Shown here: positions 1 to 8,102 of the stretch, one piece after another
How positions within the stretch are numbered: the stretch's first letter is position 1
Layout of the letters: each line of letters opens with the position of its first letter
NCBI RefSeq assembly: GCF_900455735.1
Contig: NZ_UAUI01000003.1
Coordinates: 124,001 to 188,000 of the forward strand
Origin: Rhodococcus wratislaviensis
Lineage (GTDB): Bacteria > Actinomycetota > Actinomycetes > Mycobacteriales > Mycobacteriaceae
Reading direction: 5' to 3'
Length of the DNA stretch: 64,000 bases
Made by a program: the position numbers and the translations under genes
Notes under the pieces: model-generated
Told to the model about the DNA's origin: nothing
Databases searched by the model: none
Seen by the model: only the letters and a program-made list of their open reading frames with translations

Positions 1-647
1 GAGGTGTTCCAGTCGTCCCGGACGTCGTGGTCGTCGAAGATCATCGACGTCGGCACCGTCGACATCAGCCAGCGCACCTGAGGGTCCGTCCACGATTCGG
101 CGTAGAGCCAGGTGTACTCCTCGAAATTGCGCACCTGCGGCCCCGGTGGTTCGTTCACGTCGTGGATCTCGGCGACCCGGGCCTCGGTCTCCGGGGAGAG
201 TTCGTCGGCGTACACCTGATCCCCGAGCAGCAGCAGGGCGTCGGGCCACTGGTCCGGCGACTGTTCGGCCATCCGCACCGCATACGCGTCCAGGGCGTCG
301 GCGCCGAGGTGCCGGTTGCCCTCCGTCGTGGACATCGTGGCGAACCGGCACGACCCGAACGTGAGGACGAGCGTGTCGTCGTCCTCCCGGAGCGTGCGGA
401 TCACCGACGGGACGGCACTCGGTAACGGCCACACCGGGCGGCCGTCGAGGGTTACCTCGTACGGGGTGGTCGACCCGGGCTCCAGACCCTCCACGACGAC
501 GAGTGCATAGTGGTGACCCGACACGTTCCACGTGCGTTCCTCGTGGCCGAGGACCCGGACGGTGCACGCCTCCGACGTCTCGACCCACACCGTCGCGTCG
601 CTCGTGCCGACATGTCTCAGCAGTGGCCCCAGAATCAGCTCCGCCAT
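1..647 (-). CDS. PhoD-like metallophosphatase, N-terminal part (cut by window edge)
   Basis: Reading leftwards from an ATG at 647 gives an open frame of 215 codons that runs off the window. The protein starts MAELILGPLLRHVG. It has an N-terminal beta-rich domain, then a phosphoesterase core with the motifs LTFGSCR, LLLGDQVYADE and FDDHDVRDDW. The last two are typical metal-ligand blocks of PhoD/calcineurin-like phosphatases. The remaining catalytic histidines would lie to the left of the window. The upstream in-frame ATG is ruled out because its frame stops after seven codons. No signal peptide is visible, so it may be cytoplasmic, unlike classical Tat-exported PhoD. Substrate unknown. Confidence 0.8.
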   Translation of the reverse strand, partial: MAELILGPLLRHVGTSDATVWVETSEACTVRVLGHEERTWNVSGHHYALVVVEGLEPGSTTPYEVTLDGRPVWPLPSAVPSVIRTLREDDDTLVLTFGSCRFATMSTTEGNRHLGADALDAYAVRMAEQSPDQWPDALLLLGDQVYADELSPETEARVAEIHDVNEPPGPQVRNFEEYTWLYAESWTDPQVRWLMSTVPTSMIFDDHDVRDDWNT

Positions 648-758
648 GACGTCATCCTGCCGATGTTCGTTCCATGCAGTCAGCTTACGGACGTCGGCGT
701 CGGCGAGGGCGCGACATCCGAAGATGCTTGTCGGACAGTATGTGTCGGCGGGTGCCGG

Positions 759-764
759 TAGCCT
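759..764 (+). promoter_or_regulatory. -10-like hexamer, leaderless-type promoter of the DUF4287 gene
   Basis: TAGCCT fits the actinobacterial TANNNT -10 pattern and ends 7 bases before the ATG at 772. No Shine-Dalgarno sequence lies between them, which suggests the transcript begins at or next to the start codon. No clear -35 is visible. Confidence 0.4.
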
Positions 765-771
765 GTCGCGC

Positions 772-984
772 ATGGCTGAACCAGTGAAGGGGCCCGCGTC
801 CTATTTCCCGTCGATCGAGGAGAAGTACGGTCGGCCGATCAGTGAATGGCAGACGCTCATCCGGGCGTCCGAGCTGACCAAGCACATGGAATTGGTGAGC
901 TGGCTGAAGTCCGAGCACGGCCTCGGGCACGGCCACGCCAACGCGTTGGTCGCGTACACCCTGAAGGAGGACGCCGCCGGCTGA
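772..984 (+). CDS. DUF4287 domain protein (70 aa)
   Basis: Short soluble protein starting MAEPVKGPASYFPSIEEKYG and ending KEDAAG. The segments YFPSIEEKYGRPI, HMELVSWLK and GHGHANALV match the small DUF4287 family, often found alone or fused to DUF5655. Biochemical function is unknown. A longer frame reaches further upstream, but the start at 772 sits just after a -10-like hexamer and gives the usual family length. The gene is alone, between the divergent PhoD-like gene and htpG. Confidence 0.75.
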   Translation: MAEPVKGPASYFPSIEEKYGRPISEWQTLIRASELTKHMELVSWLKSEHGLGHGHANALVAYTLKEDAAG

Positions 985-1107
985 CCGTCTCGGCACGGGT
1001 GCGGCGGGATCCTGACCTCTCGCCGCGATGAATCCGGTATTCGGCCGCGGGCTATCATTCCGACGACGAATCTGGTGTCGAGGGTTCTGCTGTCGAAGGG
1101 AATCGAA

Positions 1108-3036
1108 GTGAGCACGAAAATCGAACAACTGGAGTTCCAGGCGGAGACCCGCCAGCTCCTGGACCTCATGATCCACTCGGTGTACTCCAACAAGGACTCG
1201 TTCCTGCGGGAGCTCATCTCCAACGCCTCCGATGCGCTGGACAAGTTGCGGCTCGAAGCCTTCCGCAACAAGGAACTCCACGTCGACACGTCGGATCTGC
1301 ACATCGAGATCGAGGTGGACGCGGAGCAGCGCACGCTCACCGTCCGCGACAACGGCATCGGCATGTCCCACGAGGAGGTCGTCGACCTCATCGGCACGCT
1401 GGCCAAGTCCGGCACCGCAGACCTGCGCCGCAAGTTGAAGGAAGCGAAGGACGCCGCCGCCTCCGAGGAACTGATCGGACAGTTCGGCATCGGCTTCTAC
1501 TCGACGTTCATGGTCGCCGACAAGGTCACGCTGCTGACGCGGAAGGCCGGCGAGAGCGAGGCCACGCGCTGGGAGTCGAGCGGCGAGGCCACCTACACGA
1601 TCGAGGCGGTCGACGACGCCCCGCAAGGCAGCTCCGTCACCCTGCACCTCAAGCCCGAGGACGCCGAGGATCACCTGCACGACTACACGTCGGAACGGAA
1701 GATCAAGGAACTCGTCAAGCGTTACTCCGACTTCATCGCGTGGCCGATCCGGATGAACGTCGAGCGCACGGTCCCCGCGGAGGGCGACGGCGAGGACGAG
1801 GTCACCACGACGTCCGAGACGATCAACTCGATGAAGGCGCTGTGGGCGCGCTCGAAGGACGACGTCTCCGAAGAAGAGTACAAGGAGTTCTACAAGCACA
1901 TCGCCCACGCCTGGGACGATCCGCTCGAGGTCATCCCGATGAAAGCGGAGGGCACGTTCGAGTTCCAGGCCCTGCTGTTCATCCCGTCCCACGCCCCGTT
2001 CGACCTGTTCATGCGGGACGGGAAGACGGGTGTGCAGCTGTACGTCAAGCGCGTCTTCATCATGGACGACTGCGATCAGCTGATGCCGGAGTACCTCCGC
2101 TTCGTCAAGGGTGTGGTCGACGCTCAGGACCTGTCCCTCAACGTGTCTCGTGAGATCCTTCAGCAGGACCGGCAGATTCGCGCGATCCGGCGCAGGCTCA
2201 CCAAGAAGGTCCTCACCACGATCAAGGACCTGAAGGCCGAGCGGCCCGACGACTACCGCACGTTCTGGGCGGAGTTCGGCCGTGCGGTCAAGGAAGGCCT
2301 GATGTCGGACACCGACAATCGGGAGGTGCTACTGGGTATCTCGTCGTTCGCGTCCACCCACAGCGAGGACGAGCTGACCTCGCTCGAAGACTACGTGGCG
2401 CGCATGAAGGACGGTCAGGACCAGATCTTCTACGCCACCGGCGAATCCCGGCAGCTGCTCGAGAGTTCACCGCACATGGAGGCGTTCCGTGCGAAGGGCT
2501 TCGAGGTGCTGCTGCTCACCGACCCCGTGGACGAGATGTGGGTCGGTGCCGTCCCCGAGTTCGACGGCAAGTCGTTCCAGTCGATCGCCAAGGGCGAGGT
2601 CGATCTCGACACCGAGGAAGACAAGAAGGCGCACGAGTCGGAGCGGGAGGAGCAGGAGAAGGACTTCGCCGGCCTGCTCTCCTGGATGGCCGACGCGCTG
2701 AGCGAGCAGGTCAAGGAGGTGCGGCTGTCGACGCGGCTGACCACGTCACCGGCCTGCATCGTCGGCGACGCGTTCAGCATGTCGCCGGCACTCGAGCGGA
2801 TGTACCGGGCGTCCGGGCAGCCCGTTCCCGTCACGAAGCGCATCCTCGAGCTGAACCCGACCCACCCGCTCGTCACCGGGCTGCGGGAGGCGCACGGCGA
2901 ACGCGACGAGGATCCGGCGCTGGGGGAGACCGCGGAGCTGCTCTACGGGATGGCGTTGCTGGCCGAGGGCGGCGAACTCGAGGATCCCGCCCGGTTCACC
3001 ACCATGCTCGCCAACCGTCTCGCCAGGACGGTGTAG
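1108..3036 (+). CDS. htpG: Hsp90-family molecular chaperone HtpG
   Basis: A 642-residue cytosolic ATP-dependent chaperone, the usual length for bacterial Hsp90. The N-terminal GHKL ATPase domain shows ELISNASDA (Mg/ATP Asn), DNGIGM and GQFGIGFYS. The middle domain follows (about residues 230-500) and contains the conserved SREILQQDR block. The C-terminal dimerisation domain ends at TV. An in-frame GTG at 1075 would add 11 residues, but GTG at 1108 is preferred: a GAAGGG ribosome site lies 7 bases upstream and the protein then begins STKIEQLEFQAET as in orthologues. There is no MEEVD tail, as expected for bacteria. Confidence 0.95.
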   Translation: MSTKIEQLEFQAETRQLLDLMIHSVYSNKDSFLRELISNASDALDKLRLEAFRNKELHVDTSDLHIEIEVDAEQRTLTVRDNGIGMSHEEVVDLIGTLAKSGTADLRRKLKEAKDAAASEELIGQFGIGFYSTFMVADKVTLLTRKAGESEATRWESSGEATYTIEAVDDAPQGSSVTLHLKPEDAEDHLHDYTSERKIKELVKRYSDFIAWPIRMNVERTVPAEGDGEDEVTTTSETINSMKALWARSKDDVSEEEYKEFYKHIAHAWDDPLEVIPMKAEGTFEFQALLFIPSHAPFDLFMRDGKTGVQLYVKRVFIMDDCDQLMPEYLRFVKGVVDAQDLSLNVSREILQQDRQIRAIRRRLTKKVLTTIKDLKAERPDDYRTFWAEFGRAVKEGLMSDTDNREVLLGISSFASTHSEDELTSLEDYVARMKDGQDQIFYATGESRQLLESSPHMEAFRAKGFEVLLLTDPVDEMWVGAVPEFDGKSFQSIAKGEVDLDTEEDKKAHESEREEQEKDFAGLLSWMADALSEQVKEVRLSTRLTTSPACIVGDAFSMSPALERMYRASGQPVPVTKRILELNPTHPLVTGLREAHGERDEDPALGETAELLYGMALLAEGGELEDPARFTTMLANRLARTV

Positions 3037-3042
3037 TTCACG

Positions 3043-4032
3043 TTGCTGGTATTGGTCACGGGGGGAACAGGTTTCGTCGGGGCATGGAGCGCGAAGGCGG
3101 CGGTGGACGCCGGCCACCGGGTGCGCTTCCTCGTGCGGGATCCTGCTCGCCTCGTGACCAGTGCCGCGGCACTCGGACTCGACACGTCCGATCACGTGGT
3201 CGGTGACATCACGGACGCCGAGTCCGTGCGCCGCGCGCTGGACGGCTGCGACGCCGTCATCCACGCCGCGGCCGTGGTCGCGGTCGACCCGCGCCGCGCG
3301 GAGGAGATGCTGCAGACCAACCTGGCCGGCGCACAGAACGTGCTGGGAATCGCGGTCGAGTTGGGCCTCGACCCGATCGTCTACGTCTCGAGTATCGCCG
3401 CACTGTTCCAGCCCGACGCCCGGATGCTCACTCCAGACCTTCCGGTGTGCGGGCCTCCCGATGCCTACGGCCGGAGCAAGGCGCGTGTGGAGCAGTACGC
3501 TCGCGACCTTCAGGCCGACGGCGCACCGATCGCGATCACTTATCCGGGCATGATCGTCGGCCCGCCGGCCGGGAACCAGTTCGGCGAGGCCGCCCAGGCA
3601 GTCGAGGCCGCCGTCCACCTGCGGGGTCTGCCCGGGCGGAGCGCCGCGTGGACGATGGTCGACGTCCGGGAGGTGGCGAGCGCGCACGCCGCCCTCCTCG
3701 AGCCGGGGCGCGGCGCCCGCCGGTACATGCTCGGTGGTCCCCGGATTCCGATCGCGGGGATCTCCGAGATGCTGAGCGTGATCACGGGCAAATGGATGGG
3801 GGTGTTCCCCGTTCCGGACGTCGCGTTGCGCCTGGTGGGCAGGCTGGTCGACGCCGTCGACCGGTTCGTCCACATCGACACCCCGATCTCCGAGGCCGCG
3901 ATGGAGTACTACACGCGGATGCCGGACACCGACGACCGGCCGAGCGAGAGCGAACTGGGTGTGAAGTACCGCGATTCGGCGGAGACCCTGGCCGACACCG
4001 TCGCGGGGCTGACGGAGGCGGGCCGACTGTGA
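3043..4032 (+). CDS. NAD(P)-dependent epimerase/dehydratase (extended SDR)
   Basis: A 329-residue Rossmann-fold protein starting at TTG, six bases after the htpG stop. The nucleotide-binding motif GGTGFVG is at residues 7-13. VYVSSIAA and the catalytic YGRSK (YxxxK) mark an extended short-chain dehydrogenase/reductase. The C-terminal half (ITGKWMGVFPVPDVALRLVG) resembles the dihydroflavonol-reductase/3beta-HSD-like group. Substrate cannot be told. It overlaps the next gene by 4 bases (GTGA), so the two are probably translated together. Confidence 0.8.
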   Translation: MLVLVTGGTGFVGAWSAKAAVDAGHRVRFLVRDPARLVTSAAALGLDTSDHVVGDITDAESVRRALDGCDAVIHAAAVVAVDPRRAEEMLQTNLAGAQNVLGIAVELGLDPIVYVSSIAALFQPDARMLTPDLPVCGPPDAYGRSKARVEQYARDLQADGAPIAITYPGMIVGPPAGNQFGEAAQAVEAAVHLRGLPGRSAAWTMVDVREVASAHAALLEPGRGARRYMLGGPRIPIAGISEMLSVITGKWMGVFPVPDVALRLVGRLVDAVDRFVHIDTPISEAAMEYYTRMPDTDDRPSESELGVKYRDSAETLADTVAGLTEAGRL

Positions 4033-4598
4033 GCTTCACGCGTGCGGAGTTGGAGTCGTTCCGCGATGCCGAGGTTGCGGACCTCATCGGACCGGGCTGC
4101 CGACTGTTGTTCGTCGGGATCAACCCGGGACTGTGGACGGCCGCGACCGGGGCACATTTCGCGCGCCCGGGCAACCGGTTCTATCCGGCTCTGCTGGCCG
4201 CGGGGATCATCGAGCGTCCGATCGATCCGACGGCAGGGATGTCGGACGCGGATCGCGAGCACCTGATCGAGCGGGGCGTCGGCATCACCAACCTGGCCCC
4301 GCGTGCCACGGCGAAGGCGGACGAGTTGACCGGTGAGGAGCTTGCCGTCGGCGCCGAGCGCTTGCGCACCGTGGTCCGCGACACCACTCCCCGGGTGGTC
4401 GCCGTCGCCGGAATCACCGCCTATCGCACGGCTTTCGGGGAGCGTGCCGCGAAGAAGGGCAAGCAGCCGCGCGACCTCGAGGGCGCGGAGTTGTGGCTGG
4501 TCCCGAACCCCAGCGGACTGAACGCCCACGAAACCGTCGCCACGCTGGCCGCGTCGTACCGGGAGGCGGCGATCGAGGCGGGAATCGTATCCGGCTGA
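4029..4598 (+). CDS. mug: G/U (G/T) mismatch-specific DNA glycosylase, Mug family
   Basis: A 189-residue protein of the MUG/TDG branch of the uracil-DNA glycosylase superfamily, which removes uracil or thymine from mismatches with G. The active-site loop FVGINPG is near residues 30-36, followed by HFARPGNRFYPAL. The C-terminal NPSGLNAH is the intercalation loop. The GTG start overlaps the preceding stop, giving translational coupling with the SDR gene. A second uracil glycosylase of a different family is encoded at 51.4-52.1 kb. Confidence 0.88.
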   Translation: MSFTRAELESFRDAEVADLIGPGCRLLFVGINPGLWTAATGAHFARPGNRFYPALLAAGIIERPIDPTAGMSDADREHLIERGVGITNLAPRATAKADELTGEELAVGAERLRTVVRDTTPRVVAVAGITAYRTAFGERAAKKGKQPRDLEGAELWLVPNPSGLNAHETVATLAASYREAAIEAGIVSG

Positions 4599-4611
4599 CC
4601 GGGCAGGTCGC

Positions 4612-4617
4612 TAGGCT
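4612..4617 (+). promoter_or_regulatory. -10-like hexamer, leaderless-type promoter
   Basis: TAGGCT fits TANNNT and ends 6 bases before the ATG at 4624. No Shine-Dalgarno sequence lies between. This suggests the membrane protein gene is transcribed separately from the mug gene, with a leaderless mRNA. Confidence 0.4.
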
Positions 4618-4623
4618 GCGGAG

Positions 4624-4974
4624 ATGACCGTCGTCTACAACCTCGTCTTCGTCTGCCACCTGCTCGGCATGGCCGCCCTCGTCGGCGGCTATTTCGCGGT
4701 GCTCGGGGCGCCGCGGATCTCCGAGGTCATGGTGTGGGGTGCGCGGCTCCAGTTCGTGACGGGACTGATCCTGGTCGGGCTCGGCGAGGCCGCACTGGAC
4801 AAGGACTACAACCACGTCAAGATCGGTGTGAAGCTTCTGCTCTCACTGGTGGTGGTCGCGCTCGCCGAGATCGTCCGGGGCAAGCAGAACAAGGGGCAGG
4901 AGAACCAGAACCTGGTCCACGTGGTCGGTGGGCTCGGCATCGTCACCGTACTGGTGGCAGCTCTCTGGACCTGA
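4624..4974 (+). CDS. Small integral membrane protein (116 aa), unknown function
   Basis: Four hydrophobic segments are visible: YNLVFVCHLLGMAALVGGYF, a segment around LQFVTGLILVGLGEAAL, KLLLSLVVVALAEIV and LGIVTVLVAALW. A short charged stretch (RGKQNKGQEN) separates the third and fourth. No enzymatic motif was recognised. I recall similar four-helix proteins in other actinobacteria but cannot assign a function. The gene converges with the acyl-CoA dehydrogenase gene, 11 bases between stops, and no terminator hairpin is visible there. Confidence 0.7.
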   Translation: MTVVYNLVFVCHLLGMAALVGGYFAVLGAPRISEVMVWGARLQFVTGLILVGLGEAALDKDYNHVKIGVKLLLSLVVVALAEIVRGKQNKGQENQNLVHVVGGLGIVTVLVAALWT

Positions 4975-4985
4975 TCTCACAGGGT

Positions 4986-6380
4986 TCACTTCTTCGGTGG
5001 AGCAAGGATTTTCATCGCCAGTCGCTGCGCGGACTCGGGCATCCGGTCCTTCATCGACATCACGAATTCGCCTGCCTTCGTGCGCACGGACGTGCCCCTG
5101 CCGAACCGCCGGTTGAAGGCGGATCCCTCGGTCGGCTGATCGAAGTGCAGGGGCGGGGCGCCGTCCGCGGCGCCGAGAGCGCGCCCGATCACCATCCGCT
5201 GAATCTCGCTGGTGCCCTCGAAGATGGTGTACAGCTTGGCGTCCCGGTACCACTTCTCGACGGGGTGGTCGCTGATGTACCCCCACCCGCCCATCGTCTG
5301 CAGTGCGCGTTCCGTGGTCTTCACCGCGACCTCCGACGCCGCGAGTTTCGCCATCGAGCCCTCGCCGTGGCGGAACTCCACGCCCGCCGCCGCCATCCAC
5401 GACGCCCGCCACGTGAGCAGTCGCGCGGCGTCGATCTGGGTCGCGAGGTCGGCCAGCGGAAACGCGATGCCCTGGTTGTCGATGATCGGGCCGCCGAATG
5501 CCTCCCGGCGGTTCGCGTATTCGGTGGCGTATTCGAGCGCGGCGCGGGCGATGCCCAGCGCCTGAGCTGCGACCATGGGCCGGGTCTGCTCGAACGTGCC
5601 GAGGGTGGAAGATTTCCGTCGCGGCGCGCCGGTGGCCACCTCCTCCTGCACCTCACGGGCCTTCCGCATGCGGTTCTGCAGCTTGTCGTCGCCGCCGAGC
5701 AGATGGTCGGCGGGCACCCGAACCTGATGGAATTTCAGCTCCGCCGTGTGCGACGCGCGGCAGCCAAGCTTGTCGAGCTTGCGGACGAGTTCGATACCCG
5801 GGCTTCCGCCGGGCACCACGAAGAGCGCCTGCCCGCGATGGCCCAGATCCGGATCGACGGTGGCGTTCACGACGTGCACGTCGGCGATTCCCCCGTTGCC
5901 GATCCACATCTTGTGGCCCTCGATCACCCACTCGTCGCCGTCGCGCGTCGCGGTGGTCCGCAGATTCCGCACGTCGCTGCCGCCCTCGGGTTCGGAGATG
6001 CACAGTGCGGCGAGTTTCAGGTTGCCGGGCTCGCCGAAGCACTCGGGCGCCCACCGCAGCATCTGCTCGGGCGTCGCGGCCTGCCCGATCGACGACAGCG
6101 CCAGCGCGGGCATCACGACGGCCAGCCCGATTCCGGCGCAACCCCAGAACAACTCCTCCATGAACAGGGGAAGAGATAGTCCCGTCGGGTCGCCGATGAG
6201 GTCGCGGTAGAACAGCGGACTGTAGAAGCCCTCTTGTGCGGCCTTCTCGAGAACGTCCCACGGGAACTCCTGCGCGCGGTCGTGCTCGGCCGCCACCGGC
6301 CGGATCACATTCTCCGCGAAGGCGTGCGTCCGCTCGACGAGGTCTTTCTGCGCCGGAGTGAGAGCGAGGCTGAAAGTCAT
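4986..6380 (-). CDS. Acyl-CoA dehydrogenase
   Basis: A 464-residue FAD flavoprotein that would oxidise an acyl-CoA to its 2-enoyl-CoA. Signature CISEPEGGSD is the ACAD FAD/substrate motif; KMWIGNGG and the C-terminal YTIFEGTSEIQRM follow, with the expected catalytic Glu in FEGT. It is longer than the ~380-residue core, with a C-terminal tail rich in basic residues (GRGTSVRTKAGEF). An upstream in-frame start would add 14 residues, but the ATG at 6380 has GAGGGA a few bases upstream. Chain-length preference is unknown; this lineage carries many paralogues. Confidence 0.9.
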   Translation of the reverse strand: MTFSLALTPAQKDLVERTHAFAENVIRPVAAEHDRAQEFPWDVLEKAAQEGFYSPLFYRDLIGDPTGLSLPLFMEELFWGCAGIGLAVVMPALALSSIGQAATPEQMLRWAPECFGEPGNLKLAALCISEPEGGSDVRNLRTTATRDGDEWVIEGHKMWIGNGGIADVHVVNATVDPDLGHRGQALFVVPGGSPGIELVRKLDKLGCRASHTAELKFHQVRVPADHLLGGDDKLQNRMRKAREVQEEVATGAPRRKSSTLGTFEQTRPMVAAQALGIARAALEYATEYANRREAFGGPIIDNQGIAFPLADLATQIDAARLLTWRASWMAAAGVEFRHGEGSMAKLAASEVAVKTTERALQTMGGWGYISDHPVEKWYRDAKLYTIFEGTSEIQRMVIGRALGAADGAPPLHFDQPTEGSAFNRRFGRGTSVRTKAGEFVMSMKDRMPESAQRLAMKILAPPKK

Positions 6381-6510
6381 GGCAGTCCCTCGGTTGCCTG
6401 TTGGTGTGCAACAACGTAACACTCACGACCTGCCGCGACCGGGGTTCCCGCGATCTTGGATGGTGAGATGATGATCCCATTATCTGGTCGAGGTTGCTAG
6501 CGTCGGAGGC

Positions 6511-7320
6511 ATGAACGGCGACGAGACGGTCTACACCCACGGACACGACGAATCGGTGCTGCGGAACCATCGATGGCGCACCGCCGAGAACTCCGCCGGC
6601 TACCTGCTCCCGCACCTGCGCGCAGGCATGACGTTGCTCGACGTCGGGTGCGGGCCGGGCACGATCACCGCCGACCTCGCGGGACTCGTCGCTCCCGGAG
6701 TCGTCACCGCCGTCGAGATGACCGATGAGGCGCTGTCCCTGGCCCGGAACGAGTTCGCCAAGCGGGGAGTCCCGAACACCCTGACCGTCGTGTCCGACGT
6801 CCACGCCCTCGACTTTCCCGACGACAGCTTCGATGTCGTGCATGCACATCAGGTCCTGCAACACGTCGGAGATCCGGTGCAGGCATTGCGCGAGATGAAG
6901 CGGGTGTGCAGGCCCGGCGGGATCGTCGCCGCCCGCGACGCGGACTACGGCACCTTCACGTGGTTTCCGGCGACACCGGCACTCGACGAATGGCTGACGC
7001 TGTACAAGGCCATCGCGCGGGCGAACGGTGGTGAACCGGACGCGGGCCGCCGCCTGCGGGCGTGGGCGCACGAGGCGGGTCTCGGCGACGTCGTGAACAC
7101 TGCGAGCACGTGGTGTTTCTCCTCCGACGAGGATCGCGAGTGGTGGGGAGGGTCCTGGGCCGATCGCTCGCTGCAGTCGAACTACGCGGACCGGGCGCTC
7201 GACTTGGGGCTCGCCACCGCGGCGGACCTGGAACGCATCGCGGCGGGCTGGCGTTCGTGGGTGCGGGAGGACGACGGCTGGTTCGCGCTCCTGCACAGCG
7301 AGATCCTCTGCCGCGTGTAG
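6511..7320 (+). CDS. Class I SAM-dependent methyltransferase
   Basis: A 269-residue protein with motif I LLDVGCGPG (about residues 44-52), an acidic motif II around AVEMTD and a post-motif FDVVHAHQVLQHVGDP typical of UbiE/Coq5-like methyltransferases. The start ATG has CGGAGG immediately upstream, and TAGCGT lies 7 bases further left, so it could be made with or without a leader. Substrate not identifiable; quinone or small-molecule methylation are both possible. Confidence 0.85.
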   Translation: MNGDETVYTHGHDESVLRNHRWRTAENSAGYLLPHLRAGMTLLDVGCGPGTITADLAGLVAPGVVTAVEMTDEALSLARNEFAKRGVPNTLTVVSDVHALDFPDDSFDVVHAHQVLQHVGDPVQALREMKRVCRPGGIVAARDADYGTFTWFPATPALDEWLTLYKAIARANGGEPDAGRRLRAWAHEAGLGDVVNTASTWCFSSDEDREWWGGSWADRSLQSNYADRALDLGLATAADLERIAAGWRSWVREDDGWFALLHSEILCRV

Positions 7321-7373
7321 CAGCGGGGAGGGAAAATCTCGCGACGACTGCCCGAGGATGGAACACTCGCCCC

Positions 7374-8042
7374 ATGACGACGTTACGGGTGGGTCGACTG
7401 TGGTTGGCGGGACTGATGGTGGCTCTGATCGGGCTGGTGCTGGCACCTGGCGCCTCCGCGGCCCCGGACCGAGCGGTCTTCTCCGGCGCCTCGGACCAGG
7501 TGATCACGGTCTACGCCCCGTCCGCGGGGGCAGTGGTCGCCGAACTGACCGCGTGGGAACGGAATGCGGACGGCACGTGGCAGGTGTTCGCGGGCCCCGT
7601 CCCTGCCGACGTCGGCGCGGAAGGAATCGGTGCGGCGAACGAATTCTCCACCCGCACGCCGGCCGGTGTCTTTCCGCTGGCGCAGGCGTTCGGCAGGCAG
7701 CCCGCCCCCGAGACGGCGATGCCGTACTTCCAATCGGATCGGCGGGACTGGTGGGATTCGAATTCGCTCTCGCCGACGTACAACACGCACGTCCGGCAGG
7801 ATGCGAGCCCCGGTGGTAACAGTGAGAACCTCTACGCGGCCGGCCCGCTGTACGACTACGCGGTCGCGATCGGCTACAACGCCGCCCGCATTCCCGGCCT
7901 CGGGTCGGCGATGTTCCTGCACGTCACGGACGGCACCACCACCGAAGGCTGTGTCGCCATCGACCGCGACACGCTGGCCACAGTCCTCGGCCGGCTCGAC
8001 CCGGCGAAGAATCCGGTGATCGAGATCGCGGTAGGCGCGTAG
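7374..8042 (+). CDS. Secreted YkuD-type (L,D-transpeptidase-like) protein
   Basis: A 222-residue exported protein. The N-terminus MTTLRVGRLWLAGLMVALIG continues to an ASA cleavage site near residue 29. The mature part has the L,D-transpeptidase-like order: PAGVFPLAQAFG, later FLHVTDGTTTEGCVAI. The His and Cys of the catalytic pair are present, but the Arg normally following the Cys (GCIR/GCVR) is replaced (GCVAI), so it belongs to a variant branch and activity is not certain. It may modify peptidoglycan outside the membrane. A longer frame in phase upstream is ignored because the signal peptide starts at 7374. Confidence 0.75.
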   Translation: MTTLRVGRLWLAGLMVALIGLVLAPGASAAPDRAVFSGASDQVITVYAPSAGAVVAELTAWERNADGTWQVFAGPVPADVGAEGIGAANEFSTRTPAGVFPLAQAFGRQPAPETAMPYFQSDRRDWWDSNSLSPTYNTHVRQDASPGGNSENLYAAGPLYDYAVAIGYNAARIPGLGSAMFLHVTDGTTTEGCVAIDRDTLATVLGRLDPAKNPVIEIAVGA

Positions 8043-8044
8043 CA

Positions 8045-8090
8045 CCCGTGAGTGGTTGACGAGTCCAGGGACTCGTCAACCACTCACGGG
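8045..8090. terminator. 20-bp perfect palindrome between convergent genes
   Basis: Arms 8045-8064 and 8071-8090 are perfectly complementary over 20 bases with a 6-base loop. It starts 2 bases after the YkuD-type gene and ends 12 bases before the fumarase stop, so it can terminate both transcripts. There is no T-tract, as is common in high-GC actinobacteria. I have an unverified memory that similar palindromes recur between rhodococcal genes. Confidence 0.75.
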
Positions 8091-8102
8091 CGGCGGAGCC
8101 GC

